NCBI RefSeq assembly: GCF_007859815.1
Contig: NZ_SJPH01000003.1
Coordinates: forward strand, 186,001-250,000
Origin: Botrimarina hoheduenensis
GTDB lineage: Bacteria; Planctomycetota; Planctomycetia; Pirellulales; Lacipirellulaceae
DNA: 64,000 nt
Reading direction: 5' to 3'
Notes under the pieces: generated by a model
The model's input: only the letters and a program-made list of their open reading frames with translations
Told to the model about the DNA's origin: nothing
Database searches by the model: none
Translations under genes and position numbers: made by a program
In this document: positions 8,659-17,797 of the stretch, piece after piece
Numbering within the stretch: the stretch's first letter is position 1
Layout: each line of letters starts with the position of its first letter

Positions 8659-9777
8659 GTGACCACTCCCCATCTGCTCAACGACCTCGACACCCTGCTC
8701 GCCGATGCCGGCAAACAGCATGGTCTGCCCGCGTACCGCGTGAAGCAGGTTCGGCGCTGGCTGTTTGAAGGGCGGGCCGAGTCGTGGGACGCGATGAGCA
8801 ACCTCCCCAAGCCGCTCCGCAGCAAGCTGGCTGAAGAGCTGCCGCTGTGGTCCACCAGCGTCGCCCGCCATACCGCGGCCGACGATGGCACGGAAAAACT
8901 CCTGCTGGCGCTCGACGGCGGCGGCCGCATCGAGTGCGTTCTGCTGCGCGAAAAGGTGCGCCGCGGGGCTGCGGCCGCCGGCTCGGTCCGACGCACCATG
9001 TGCATCAGCACCCAGGTCGGATGCGGCATGGGATGCGTTTTTTGCGCGAGCGGCCTCGACGGGGTCGAGCGCAACCTGAGCCGCGGCGAGATTATCGAGC
9101 AGGTGCTCCGCTTGCAGCACCGCATGGCACCCGACGAACGGCTCAGCCATCTGGTCATCATGGGCATGGGCGAGCCGCTGGCGAATCTCGACAATCTGCT
9201 CGCAGCGCTGGCTGACATTAGCTCGGCCGAGGGGCTGGGAATCAGCGGACGACGCATCACGATCTCGACGGTCGGCCTGCCGGCCGCCATCCGTCGCTTG
9301 GCGCGCGAGGCACCGCAGTATCGGCTGGCGATCTCGCTGCACGCGCCCAACGACGAGCTGCGGAACCGCATCGTGCCCGTTAACGACAAGATCGGTATCG
9401 AGGCGATCATGGCAGCGGCCGACGAGTTCTACACCGTCTCGGGACGCCGCCTGACGTTCGAGTATGTGCTGCTCGACGAGATCAACGATCGGCCCGAGCA
9501 CGCACACCAATTGGTGCGGCTACTCCGCGAGCGGAACGCGCTGCTGAACGTGATCCCCTACAACCCCGTGGCAGGGCTACCCTATCGCACCCCCTCGCGC
9601 GAGGCGCAGCAGGAGTTTGAGCGGGTGCTGACCGACGGGGGTGTGCCCGTGAAGTTCCGGCACCGCAAGGGAGACAAGATCAACGCCGCCTGTGGTCAGC
9701 TGCGGCGCAGCACCCCAGCGGAAGCGACGCCGCTGGTGATCCCCGCGCCGAGCGGATCGGAATCGCTCGGCAATTGA
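8659..9777 (+). CDS. rlmN: Dual-specificity 23S rRNA (adenine-2503-C2)/tRNA methyltransferase RlmN
   Basis: A 372-residue radical SAM enzyme that methylates C2 of A2503 in 23S rRNA and A37 of some tRNAs. The GTG at 8659 gives the usual N-terminal helical domain ('YRVKQVRRWLFEG'). The radical SAM cluster is C122-x3-C126-x2-C129 in 'QVGCGMGCVFC'. 'MGMGEPLANLDNL' and 'ISLHAPNDELRNRIVP' are family signatures. A Cys near residue 345 in 'INAACGQLR' is the resolving Cys that forms the methyl-cysteine intermediate. All catalytic elements look intact. Confidence 0.96.
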   Translation: MTTPHLLNDLDTLLADAGKQHGLPAYRVKQVRRWLFEGRAESWDAMSNLPKPLRSKLAEELPLWSTSVARHTAADDGTEKLLLALDGGGRIECVLLREKVRRGAAAAGSVRRTMCISTQVGCGMGCVFCASGLDGVERNLSRGEIIEQVLRLQHRMAPDERLSHLVIMGMGEPLANLDNLLAALADISSAEGLGISGRRITISTVGLPAAIRRLAREAPQYRLAISLHAPNDELRNRIVPVNDKIGIEAIMAAADEFYTVSGRRLTFEYVLLDEINDRPEHAHQLVRLLRERNALLNVIPYNPVAGLPYRTPSREAQQEFERVLTDGGVPVKFRHRKGDKINAACGQLRRSTPAEATPLVIPAPSGSESLGN

Positions 9778-9935
9778 AGGGGCAGCTTGTCCCTCGGAAT
9801 TGCGCCCAACCTGCTCTAAAAACCCGAAGCGTTCCGGTCGTAGTACCCGCACGGAATCGGTCTGGCCGCCGATCGGGGAGATCGCTACCGTTCGCGCCGC
9901 GAACGGTGTTCCGATCACCCCCGAGACGAGTCGCG

Positions 9936-10451
9936 ATGACTCGCTTACGGCGCCCTCTGCTAGCACTGGCAATCGGCTTGGTTCTGATTGTTGGCGGCTG
10001 CGCGACGATCATCAGCGGACGCACCAGCGACGTGCAGCTCGTCTCGAGTCCGCCCGAAGCGCGGGTGGTTGTCCAAGACGCCGAAGGAAAGGTGGTCGCC
10101 CAGGCGATCACGCCTGCTTCGGTCTCGCTCAAACGGTCGCGCAAATGGTTCCGCCCGGCTCGCTACACGGCAACTTTCGAGAAGTACGGCTACGAAACCG
10201 CTCAAGCGACGATTGATCCGACGTTCAACCCCTGGGCGATCGGCAACCTTGCTGTGGGAGGCGGTCTGGGCGTGGTGGTCGATGTCGCGACCGGTGCCCT
10301 CTATCGCTTTAAGACCGACAATGTCCAGCAGGCTCTGGCCGCCACGAACATGGGGCAACCCCCGATGTTGATTTCCGGCAGCCAGCCCACCCCCCCAGCG
10401 CCTCAAACAGCGGTTCGCACCGCTAGCGCAGCAAACGAAGTACGACGGTAG
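9936..10451 (+). CDS. PEGA-domain lipoprotein
   Basis: A 171-residue protein with a lipoprotein signal ending in IVGGC (Cys 22). After the lipobox comes 'ISGRTSDVQLVSSPPEARVVV', then 'GYETAQATI': a PEGA-like beta module of the kind found in surface proteins. A Gly-rich hydrophobic stretch 'AIGNLAVGGGLGVVVDVATGALY' follows, and then a Pro/Thr-rich C-terminus. The ATG at 9936 was preferred over an upstream in-frame ATG because it places the hydrophobic signal at the N-terminus. It converges with the PDZ gene with only 8 bp between them. Function is unknown. Confidence 0.82.
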   Translation: MTRLRRPLLALAIGLVLIVGGCATIISGRTSDVQLVSSPPEARVVVQDAEGKVVAQAITPASVSLKRSRKWFRPARYTATFEKYGYETAQATIDPTFNPWAIGNLAVGGGLGVVVDVATGALYRFKTDNVQQALAATNMGQPPMLISGSQPTPPAPQTAVRTASAANEVRR

Positions 10452-10459
10452 CGCGCAAC

Positions 10460-11797
10460 TTACTCCGCCGGCACCACCAGTTCGGTGGGACCTTCTGCGG
10501 CGGCCTCGGGCTGGTCGGCAGGAGTTGGCACCGCTTGGAGCGGCGCGATCACCTCGGGCACTATAGCTTGGAGCTCGGGGGCTTGGAGCTCAGGGTCTTG
10601 GGGCTGGAAGGCCTGAGGCTGGGGCGGAACGCCAAACAGGCGCGGGGCTCCTTCGAGCGGATCGCCCGGCATCTGCTGCCGGAACCGATCCAGCTGTGCT
10701 TCCATCTGCTGCAAACGCTGCTGCACATCTCCCGCCATTGGGTCCCCGTTGGGCAGGATCCACGCCTGCGGGGCACCTTGTCTGCTGAGCAGGCGCTGTA
10801 CCATCGGCCGCACATCGTCGGGCAACTCGGCCAACGCCGCTTCGTCGTCCGCGTCGAAGCGCCATTCATCCGCCGGGCCGTTGGGATTCGTACGCCGCAC
10901 GGTCACTTCGGCGGGGCCGTTGTTGCTCTGAGTAATGCTGACCGACACGCCGCTAGGCAGCGCCGCGGGAAGCTCCCCGGGCAAGTTGGGCGGGACGAAC
11001 GGCGGGGCCTCGCCTGCCCCCAGCCGAGGGTCTTGTTGATCCAGCTCCGCGAGCTGTTCCTGTAACAGTCGGTCCAGGCCCCCCTCTGCAAAGAGATTCG
11101 GGTCGGCTAGTCGTTGGCTGAGCCATTGGCGCAACCGACCGCGGGCGGCGTCGCCCGGTTGGGGACCAACCATCGGCGCGCTCGGCGGAGCGATCGCTTG
11201 CAAGACGGGCTTGAGAAACACGGTCTGCGGTCGGCCCTTGCGGAGCAACTCGAGCACGAGCTGCGCCTTGTTCTCGCCCGCTTCGCCCACCGCGTCAGCC
11301 AATTGGGCAACACTCGCGATCGGCTTGTTATTCACATGGGTCAGGATATCCCAGGGTGCCACGCCCGCCGCGGCGGCGGGGCTCTCGGGCGTGACCTCGC
11401 GGACCAATAAACCGGGGGCGTCTCCCAGATCAAGCTGCGCGAGCACCTCGGGCGGCGTCGGCGTTGCAGCGACGCCGATCCAGTACCGTCCGACACGGGT
11501 CTCACCTTCAACAGGAAGTGTGGGCTCGCTGGGCTCGATAAAACCGGGCCGAAGCAGCCGACGCGGGCGATTGCGGAAACGGCGTGCTGGGGCGTCGGCC
11601 GCGTCGACGCTGCTGTCAGCGTCGGCGGTGGGGCCGACGGGAACGAGTCGCTCCGCGGCGGGTTCAGCGTCCGCGGGGGCGGCGACACCAGGCTCGACAA
11701 GTTCGGCGGCTTCGACCCCCCTTAGGGGGGCCACCAAAGCAAACGCCACAAGCGCCAAAGCAAAATACACCAGGCGAGGGAAGGCTGGGGATAGCAC
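10460..11797 (-). CDS. Secreted PDZ-domain protein
   Basis: A 445-residue protein. Residues 1-31 form a signal peptide (hydrophobic core, then GVEAAE). A PDZ domain spans about residues 100-200: 'YWIGVAATP', 'GLLVREVTPESPAAAAGVAPWDIL', 'VNNKPIASVAQLADAV', then 'LELLRKGRPQTVFLKP'. The remainder is Pro/Gln-rich, with 'RLQQMEAQLDRFRQQM' suggesting a short coiled coil, and ends in repeated 'QAPELQ'-type segments. No protease domain is present, so it is probably a binding or adaptor protein of the periplasm or envelope. It lies 86 bp downstream of lgt and may share its transcript. Confidence 0.82.
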   Translation of the reverse strand: MLSPAFPRLVYFALALVAFALVAPLRGVEAAELVEPGVAAPADAEPAAERLVPVGPTADADSSVDAADAPARRFRNRPRRLLRPGFIEPSEPTLPVEGETRVGRYWIGVAATPTPPEVLAQLDLGDAPGLLVREVTPESPAAAAGVAPWDILTHVNNKPIASVAQLADAVGEAGENKAQLVLELLRKGRPQTVFLKPVLQAIAPPSAPMVGPQPGDAARGRLRQWLSQRLADPNLFAEGGLDRLLQEQLAELDQQDPRLGAGEAPPFVPPNLPGELPAALPSGVSVSITQSNNGPAEVTVRRTNPNGPADEWRFDADDEAALAELPDDVRPMVQRLLSRQGAPQAWILPNGDPMAGDVQQRLQQMEAQLDRFRQQMPGDPLEGAPRLFGVPPQPQAFQPQDPELQAPELQAIVPEVIAPLQAVPTPADQPEAAAEGPTELVVPAE

Positions 11798-11883
11798 GAA
11801 TCTCTTGCCTCCGGCGAGGGGGGTGGCAACCGGCCGCCACGGCGATCTGCCGAACGGCTCCCAAACTAATGACTGCCCTAAGT

Positions 11884-13158
11884 CTACGCCGCAGTCGGCG
11901 CGGGGGTTCCGACTTTGCTGTCAGAGCCCTGAGAAATCCCCGGCCACAGCGCAGCCGGTCGGGTTAGCACGACCCACCATCCGAGGGCCGCGGCTGCTAG
12001 CAGCACCAAGCTCAGATTCTGCGAGATGCTCATCCCCGTGCCGAGAAAATCGGCCTCGTCGATGCGGATCATCTCGAGCAAAAATCGGCCGATCGGGTAC
12101 AGCGTTAGCATGGTCAGCAGCACCGTCCCGTCGCGCCGTCGCAGGGGGTAAAGCGTCCACAGCAACCACGCCAACAGCGCGGCGTTGATCGTGCTGTAGA
12201 TCTGGGTGGGATGCACCGGTCGGCTGCGCCGCAGCGTGGAGGCTGGCAGGCGGAGCGTCTCACCTCGCGCCAGACGGAGCTCGACCGGACGTCCCGCTGC
12301 GTAGGCCGCGCGAAAGCCGGCCGCCGCTTCGTAGGCCGATCGGGTCGCGACACCATCGACCGCCAGCACACGCTCGCCAGCGTGTTCCGCAGGAAGGTCG
12401 ATCGTTAGCGATTGCCCGTCCGTGGCCGTCCTGAGCCGCACGCCGTGAAGCTCGCCGCGAGCAAGCTGCTCTTCGAACGGGGGGCTCGTCGGCGGGAATG
12501 TAACGGCCCACGGAAGTTCGCAGGGGCCACCAAAGCAGCAGCCGTTCATCAAGCAACCCACGCGGCCGATCGCCAGCCCGGCTAACAGGCTCGGAGCGAT
12601 CAGATCAGCCAGGGCAAGTGCCGGCAGACGATAACGCCAAGCAAACGCCAGAAAGCCGAGCGTCGCACCGATCAGCGATCCGTAGACCACCAGCCCCCCT
12701 TCGGTGAACCGGAACGCATCGAAGACCGCTTCACGCCACGGCAGCGCGGCGTAGCGCACCTCCCAGTACTCGATCACGAAGAACAGGCGCGCCCCCACGA
12801 TGCCCGGAATAAACAACCACCACAGCGCGAGCGAAAGGACCGTGTCGGCGTCGATGCCACGCGACCGGGCCCGATGGATACTCATGACCAGCCCCACGGC
12901 AATCGCCGCCACCAGCAACACCCCGTAGGCACGGATCGGCACGCCGGCAGGAGCCAGCCGGGGTGTCAGGAGCAGTATCGCGGCGGCCACTCCCGTCGGT
13001 GGCAGCAGCCCCCACAGGTCGGCCTGGGCACCGTGAGCGCGCTTGCTCCACAAAGCATACAGCCCGACACCCAGCAGCAACGCAACCAGTAGCGCTCCCC
13101 CACCAAACAGCGGCACGCCCCCCCACTCTAACGGGATACGGAACAGCTCGCTGCGCAT
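11884..13158 (-). CDS. lgt: Prolipoprotein diacylglyceryl transferase Lgt with an extra PDZ-like insertion
   Basis: A 424-residue polytopic membrane enzyme that adds diacylglycerol to the lipobox Cys of prolipoproteins. The Lgt signature appears as 'GRVGCLMNGCCFGGPC' near residue 195, a Cys-rich variant. 'FTEGGLVVYGSLIG' and the late 'VHPTQIYS' (near 315) followed by 'RIDEADFLGTGMSISQN' are also typical. Between the signature and VHPTQ there is an insertion of roughly 85 residues (about 225-310). Its second half, 'VLAVDGVATRSAYEAA' with 'PVELRLARGETLRLP', looks like the end of a PDZ domain. At least seven hydrophobic segments are seen. The ATG at 13158 was chosen over an upstream in-frame ATG. 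Many lipoproteins in this window would be its substrates. Confidence 0.9.
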   Translation of the reverse strand: MRSELFRIPLEWGGVPLFGGGALLVALLLGVGLYALWSKRAHGAQADLWGLLPPTGVAAAILLLTPRLAPAGVPIRAYGVLLVAAIAVGLVMSIHRARSRGIDADTVLSLALWWLFIPGIVGARLFFVIEYWEVRYAALPWREAVFDAFRFTEGGLVVYGSLIGATLGFLAFAWRYRLPALALADLIAPSLLAGLAIGRVGCLMNGCCFGGPCELPWAVTFPPTSPPFEEQLARGELHGVRLRTATDGQSLTIDLPAEHAGERVLAVDGVATRSAYEAAAGFRAAYAAGRPVELRLARGETLRLPASTLRRSRPVHPTQIYSTINAALLAWLLWTLYPLRRRDGTVLLTMLTLYPIGRFLLEMIRIDEADFLGTGMSISQNLSLVLLAAAALGWWVVLTRPAALWPGISQGSDSKVGTPAPTAA

Positions 13159-13246
13159 CGACGTGAACCGTTTGTGCTTAAAGGGGGAGGTGATGAAACG
13201 AATCGCATGCTGTTGGCCGACAGGGGACATAGCCCCGACGGACAAC

Positions 13247-14098
13247 CTAGGCGAGCAGCCGGTTATCGATCAACCGCGTTCTTCCGACACGCGCCGCAAC
13301 CGCAACGACAGTCGGGCCGGTGAGGTGCTCGACTTCTTCGACCGTGCCGTCGGCCATGAACGCGACATAGTCGGGCTCCATGCCCTCAGCACTATCAAGC
13401 CGCTCCAGCGCCGCGGCTCGCAAGGGCTCCACACGGCGTTCGCCCTGGGTAACCAAACGCTCGACGATTTCCAGCGACTCGGGCACGGCGAGCGCTTGCT
13501 GGCGTTCGCGGGGCGACAGATAAGCGTTGCGAGAGCTCATCGCCAAACCATCGGGCTCGCGCACCGTGGGGCACACCACAATCTCGATTGGTAGCAGTAG
13601 ATCCGTCACCAGCCGCCGCACGACGACCGTTTGCTGATAATCCTTGCGACCGAAATACGCGCGATCAGCGGGCACGGCACCGAACAGCTTGGTGACCACC
13701 GTCGCCACGCCGCGAAAGTGGGTCGGACGGCTGGCCCCCTCCCAGGGCATCGCTACGGACCCCACATCAACCGTGGTCGCATCTCCCGGAGGATAGATTG
13801 CTTCGACGGCAGGCAGCAGCACCGCGTCGGCCCCGGCGGCTTCCAGCCGCCGCAGATCGTCTTCGAGCGGTCGCGGGTAACGTTCGTAGTCTTCGTTAGG
13901 GGAAAACTGGGTTGGATTCACAAACAGGCTGACGACCACGCGATCGCATTCGCGTCGTGCGCGATCAACCAGGCTTGTATGTCCGGCGTGGAGAGCCCCC
14001 ATGGTCGGCACAAAACCAACCCGCGCCCCCGCCGATTGCGCGTCGCGCACCCACTGCCGCACTGCTGCGACTTCTTCGATTTGTAAGGGTGCGGCCAT
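13247..14098 (-). CDS. panC: Pantoate--beta-alanine ligase (pantothenate synthetase)
   Basis: A 283-residue enzyme that makes pantothenate from pantoate, beta-alanine and ATP, in coenzyme A biosynthesis. All signatures are present: 'VPTMGALHAGH' (HIGH-type nucleotide site), 'SLFVNPTQFSPNEDYERYPR', 'THFRGVATVVTKLF', 'AYFGRKDYQQ', and 'MSSRNAYLSP' (KMSKS-like). The ATG at 14098 matches the family N-terminus; an upstream ATG at 14191 would overlap folK and add an unlikely extension. The gene lies 68 bp after folK on the same strand, so vitamin and cofactor genes are grouped here. Confidence 0.95.
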   Translation of the reverse strand: MAAPLQIEEVAAVRQWVRDAQSAGARVGFVPTMGALHAGHTSLVDRARRECDRVVVSLFVNPTQFSPNEDYERYPRPLEDDLRRLEAAGADAVLLPAVEAIYPPGDATTVDVGSVAMPWEGASRPTHFRGVATVVTKLFGAVPADRAYFGRKDYQQTVVVRRLVTDLLLPIEIVVCPTVREPDGLAMSSRNAYLSPRERQQALAVPESLEIVERLVTQGERRVEPLRAAALERLDSAEGMEPDYVAFMADGTVEEVEHLTGPTVVAVAARVGRTRLIDNRLLA

Positions 14099-14166
14099 GA
14101 CGGCGGGCGTGATCTCTTCGGCAACGAAGGCAACAGGCAAAGCAACGACAGCAGACACCCTCCCGA

Positions 14167-14904
14167 TCAGCCGCGTGCTGGCCAAACGCACTCGATCGCG
14201 GCCGCGATCTCCTCGTCAACCCGCTGGGGATCGCAGTCCGCAATCCTCAGCCGCGGTGCCGCGGTGGCGAGGCCTTCGACGGTCGCGTCGATCCACAGAC
14301 CTACTGGAGGCGAGCCGCTGGCCAGGGTCTCCGATTCTCGCACGTCGAGAGCCACGCCGCGAGGCTCGGTCGACGCCTCCACCAGCGTCCGCAGAAGTTC
14401 GACCGTGCGACGCGCTCCGCAAAGCGCGACCCTTTGGGGTGGATTTTCCAGCTTTGCGAGCAGGCCGGCCAACGTTGCCCCAAGCTCCGGATGCTGCCAA
14501 TCCGGGGCCACCTCAGCGGCAGGCCGTAGCACGAAGGGCCGAAAAGATAGCCGCGGGTGCGGGACCCGCAAGGCCGGAGTCTCGATCACAAGATCATCGT
14601 AAGCCAACAGATCCAGGTCGAGCACGCGTGCCGACCAGCGGACCGAATCGCGCGGTCCGATCAAGCGTTCGGTCTGCTGACAAGCCTCGAGGACCTCTAC
14701 GGGAGAGGCCTCGGTTTGGAAGCGTGCAACCGCGTTGAGAAAAACGCTCTGCCCTGCGGGCCCCCCCACGGGAGTGGTCTCGTGTCGCGCGCTCTCGACC
14801 AACGAACCTTTGATCGCGATCCGTTGGAGCTGCGCGATTGCGTTGGAGAGGGCCGCGTTTGGATCGCCTCGATTCGAGCCGAGCGCGACCAGGCAGAGCG
14901 GCAT
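14167..14904 (-). CDS. folK: 2-amino-4-hydroxy-6-hydroxymethyldihydropteridine pyrophosphokinase (HPPK) with an unassigned C-terminal extension
   Basis: A 245-residue protein. The HPPK domain is at about residues 1-155: 'VALGSNRGDP' at the start, 'ETTPVGGPAGQSVFLNAV', 'RWSARVLDLDLLAYDD' carrying the two metal-binding Asp, and 'HPRLSFRPFVLRP'. It transfers pyrophosphate from ATP to the pterin in folate synthesis. The remaining 85-90 residues ('VALCGARRTVELLRTLVE', 'VGLWIDATVEGLA') are absent from ordinary HPPK of about 160 residues, and I cannot assign them. The start is the second ATG (14904), just before the VALGSN motif. The usual partner folB/folP is not next to it. Confidence 0.9.
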   Translation of the reverse strand: MPLCLVALGSNRGDPNAALSNAIAQLQRIAIKGSLVESARHETTPVGGPAGQSVFLNAVARFQTEASPVEVLEACQQTERLIGPRDSVRWSARVLDLDLLAYDDLVIETPALRVPHPRLSFRPFVLRPAAEVAPDWQHPELGATLAGLLAKLENPPQRVALCGARRTVELLRTLVEASTEPRGVALDVRESETLASGSPPVGLWIDATVEGLATAAPRLRIADCDPQRVDEEIAAAIECVWPARG

Positions 14905-15772
14905 CGACGATCTCGTTGGCAAGAACGGCGGCGAGCGGGAAGACGCCCGCTCGCCGCGGCTCTAACAAAAAACGGGAGGGGACAATCCGTGTCGCGGGAT
15001 GATCGAAATCAAGCTCCGCACGTTTTCGGTCCTTCGGTGCCGTCCCTCAATACCTCGTAGCAGTCCTTGCCGCTGAATCGATCGGTTTTGCTGGCCAGTT
15101 CGACCACAGCGGGTCGAACGCCCTCCAAACCGCTGCGGTTTGTCGTGCTGCTGTGCCCGGGTGTGCTGATGTGTCCGTGAGGCTGCCCGTCTTTGTCTCT
15201 AGACCAATTGGGGGGTGCCCCCCCGTCGTCGGGTTCCTTCTCGGGCCTTTCGTCAGGTCCTTAAGATGGGAAGCGGTGCGCCACAGCAACAACGGCGTGC
15301 GGCGGACATCCGTTAGTTCGCTCGGCTGGCGGTGGTTAATTGCTAGGCACGTCGTTGGTCGGCGCATAGCAATCCCCGAGAGTAAACAGATTTCGCGCAG
15401 AAAACCGGCACCAGTACGGCGCTCGATCGATCGGTGCGACAGGCCGTGTGCAACGATAAAAATATCGGCGAACTCAGCTGTCAGCATTGCGCGACAAGCG
15501 GGAGACCAGCGTCGGCGACGTGTCTCCCTCGCACGCCCAGGAGTTTTGCGAAGCGCTCCAGCAATGTCAAGCAGCTTTCTCAAAGGCGCGATTAAGAGAC
15601 GGGTCTCGCTGCGGTCGGAGCGCTGCGGGCGAAGGGAGTAAGACGCTAGAATCGTCGTGAGATTCTCGCGCCCGTGCGCTGGCTTCGATTCAAACCGAAA
15701 CGTCAGCCACCAACGGCGCTAGCGGTTCCTTGATGCCCTCCTTTGATACCCTTTGCGGATAACGTCTCGTTG
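14905..15772. other. Long intergenic region, no supported gene
   Basis: This 868-bp stretch between folK (-) and the hemD-hemE fusion (+) is divergent and must contain promoters for both. Open frames exist on both strands (for example 15047-15583 minus), but their products are Arg/Thr-rich with no recognisable motif and they compete with each other, so I do not call them. The region looks less GC-rich than its neighbours. An unrecognised structured RNA cannot be excluded. Confidence 0.5.
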
Positions 15773-17797
15773 ATGAGCGACTCCACTTCGTCCTCAGAAG
15801 CCGTTCCCCCCGCCTCCTTCGCGGGGCTGCGTGTCGCCGCGATGGAGAGTCGTCGGGGCGAAGAGATGGCACGTCTGATCCAACGCATGGGGGGCGAAGC
15901 GCTCGTCAGCCCTTCGATGCGTGAGGCGCCGATCGCCGAGAATCGCGCCGCGATCGACTTCGCCAATCGGTTGATCGCCGGGCAGATCGACGCGGTGCTG
16001 CTGCTCACCGGCGTCGGCACGAAGATGCTCGTCGAGCAGATCGAACGCCACGTGGGGCGTGAGCGTTTCCTTGCCGCGCTGTCGGACGTGCCGCTGATTG
16101 CAAGAGGGCCTAAGCCGGTCGCGGCGCTGCGCGAGCTGGGGCTTACGCCAACGCATCGCGCGCCGGCCCCCAACACGTGGCGCGAGGTGCTCACCACGCT
16201 CGACACCGAACTGCCCGTCGCCAATCTTACGATCGGTCTCCAAGAGTACGGCGAGAGCAACCCCAGCCTGATCGCCGGGCTTGAAGCGCGGGGGGCCATC
16301 GTGCATCGCGTGCGCGTTTACGAATGGGCTCTGCCCGCCGACACCGCTCCGCTCGAAGCTAACGTACAACGGCTCGTCAACGGTGAGATCGACGTGCTGC
16401 TGCTCACGTCGGCCAATCAGCTCAATAACCTGTTGGGGGTCGCCGAGAAAGAGGGTCTGCTCAACGAAGTCCGACGCGGTCTGCGCGAAACGGTCATCGC
16501 CTCGATCGGCCCCACCACCAGCGAGCGGCTCCGCCAACTCGAACTGCCGGTAGATATCGAGTCGAGTGCGGGTTCGATGGGCCGACTCGTGATCGAGGCG
16601 GCGGAACGCTGTCACGAGGTACGCACGCTTAAGGCCCAGGTACAGAATCTGTTGAGCGCTGCACGTCCCCAACCGATGGCCCCCTCGTCCGATGCGCTGG
16701 TACGCCAGCAGGCGCTGCGCGAAGCCTCGGCCGGCAAACCCTGGGGGGAAAGTGACTTCTTGCGCGCCTGCCGACGCGAGCCCGTCTCGCGCACGCCGGT
16801 GTGGCTCATGCGGCAGGCCGGCCGCTACATGCCGGAGTACCGCGCGGTTCGCGAAAAGGTCGGCTTCCTGGAGTTGTGCAAAAATCCCGCGCTGTGCAGC
16901 GAGGTAATGTGCACCGCGGTCGATTACCTGGGGGTCGACGCGGCAATCATCTTCAGCGACCTGCTGCCGATCCTCGAACCGATGGGACTCGACCTGGAGT
17001 TCAGCAAGGGGGACGGTCCCGTCATTCACAACCCCGTCCGCGAGGCAGACGACGTGGATCGGGTGATCGATCTCGAGAGCGTTGAGGCGTTGCACTACGT
17101 CGTGGAGACCGTTCGCCAGACCCGCGACGACCTGAGCGACCGCCTGCCATTGATCGGTTTCGCCGGCGCTCCGTTTACGCTTGCCAGCTACGCGATCGAA
17201 GGGGGCGGCAGCCGCAACTACCTGCACACCAAGACGCTCATGCTGCGTGACGAAGGCGCATGGCGCGCGCTCATGCAACGCCTCGCACGAGCGGTAACGC
17301 TGTACCTCAATGCGCAGATAGCCGCCGGTGCTCAAGCGGTTCAGCTGTTCGACAGCTGGGTCGGCTGCTTAGGCCCCAACGACTATCGGCGTTATGTGCT
17401 GCCTTACACGCAGCAGGTCATTCGCGGGCTCGATCCCCGAGCCGCGGTTATTCACTTTGCTGCTGGCAATCCCGCGCTGCTTCCGCTGGCGGCCGAAGCG
17501 GGGGGCGATGTCGTGGGCATCGATTGGCGGGCCAACCTGGCCGAAGCCTGGAATCAACTCGGGCCCGGCGTGGCGGTGCAGGGCAATCTTGATCCGCTCA
17601 CGCTCCTTGCCGATCGGTCCACCATCGAACGCCGCGCCGCCGCGCTGCTCGAGAGCGTTGCCTTTCCCGAAGAAGGCGGTCGCCCCGGCCATATCTTCAA
17701 TCTGGGACACGGCATCGTGCCCCAAACCCCGCCCGAAAACGCCCGCGCCTTGGTGGACTTTGTCCACACGCATAGGGCCGGGGCTGGCCCCCGCTAA
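15773..17797 (+). CDS. hemDE: Uroporphyrinogen-III synthase / uroporphyrinogen decarboxylase fusion (HemD-HemE)
   Basis: A 674-residue protein combining two consecutive steps of heme synthesis. Residues about 20-280 are HemD-like: 'FAGLRVAAMESRRGEEMARLI', 'DAVLLLTGVGTKMLVEQI', 'IDVLLLTSANQLNNLL' and 'VIASIGPTTSERLRQL'; this part makes uroporphyrinogen III from hydroxymethylbilane. A linker (about 290-325) joins it to HemE, which decarboxylates the four acetate side chains. HemE signatures include 'PVWLMRQAGRYMPEYR' (about 342-357), 'AAIIFSDLLPILEPMGL', 'FAGAPFTLASYAIEGG', 'QLFDSWVG' and 'FNLGHGIVPQTPPEN'. The ATG at 15773 was preferred to one 30 nt upstream. Both halves look complete, so this is a fusion and not a frameshift artefact. 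Confidence 0.93.
   Translation: MSDSTSSSEAVPPASFAGLRVAAMESRRGEEMARLIQRMGGEALVSPSMREAPIAENRAAIDFANRLIAGQIDAVLLLTGVGTKMLVEQIERHVGRERFLAALSDVPLIARGPKPVAALRELGLTPTHRAPAPNTWREVLTTLDTELPVANLTIGLQEYGESNPSLIAGLEARGAIVHRVRVYEWALPADTAPLEANVQRLVNGEIDVLLLTSANQLNNLLGVAEKEGLLNEVRRGLRETVIASIGPTTSERLRQLELPVDIESSAGSMGRLVIEAAERCHEVRTLKAQVQNLLSAARPQPMAPSSDALVRQQALREASAGKPWGESDFLRACRREPVSRTPVWLMRQAGRYMPEYRAVREKVGFLELCKNPALCSEVMCTAVDYLGVDAAIIFSDLLPILEPMGLDLEFSKGDGPVIHNPVREADDVDRVIDLESVEALHYVVETVRQTRDDLSDRLPLIGFAGAPFTLASYAIEGGGSRNYLHTKTLMLRDEGAWRALMQRLARAVTLYLNAQIAAGAQAVQLFDSWVGCLGPNDYRRYVLPYTQQVIRGLDPRAAVIHFAAGNPALLPLAAEAGGDVVGIDWRANLAEAWNQLGPGVAVQGNLDPLTLLADRSTIERRAAALLESVAFPEEGGRPGHIFNLGHGIVPQTPPENARALVDFVHTHRAGAGPR

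Noticed and set aside
15047-15583. 178-residue open frame on the minus strand
   Set aside because: No motif, Arg/Thr-rich random-looking product, and an equally long competing frame on the other strand.
15794-17335. 513-residue open frame on the minus strand
   Set aside because: It is the antisense shadow of the well-supported HemD-HemE gene; the product has no domain.
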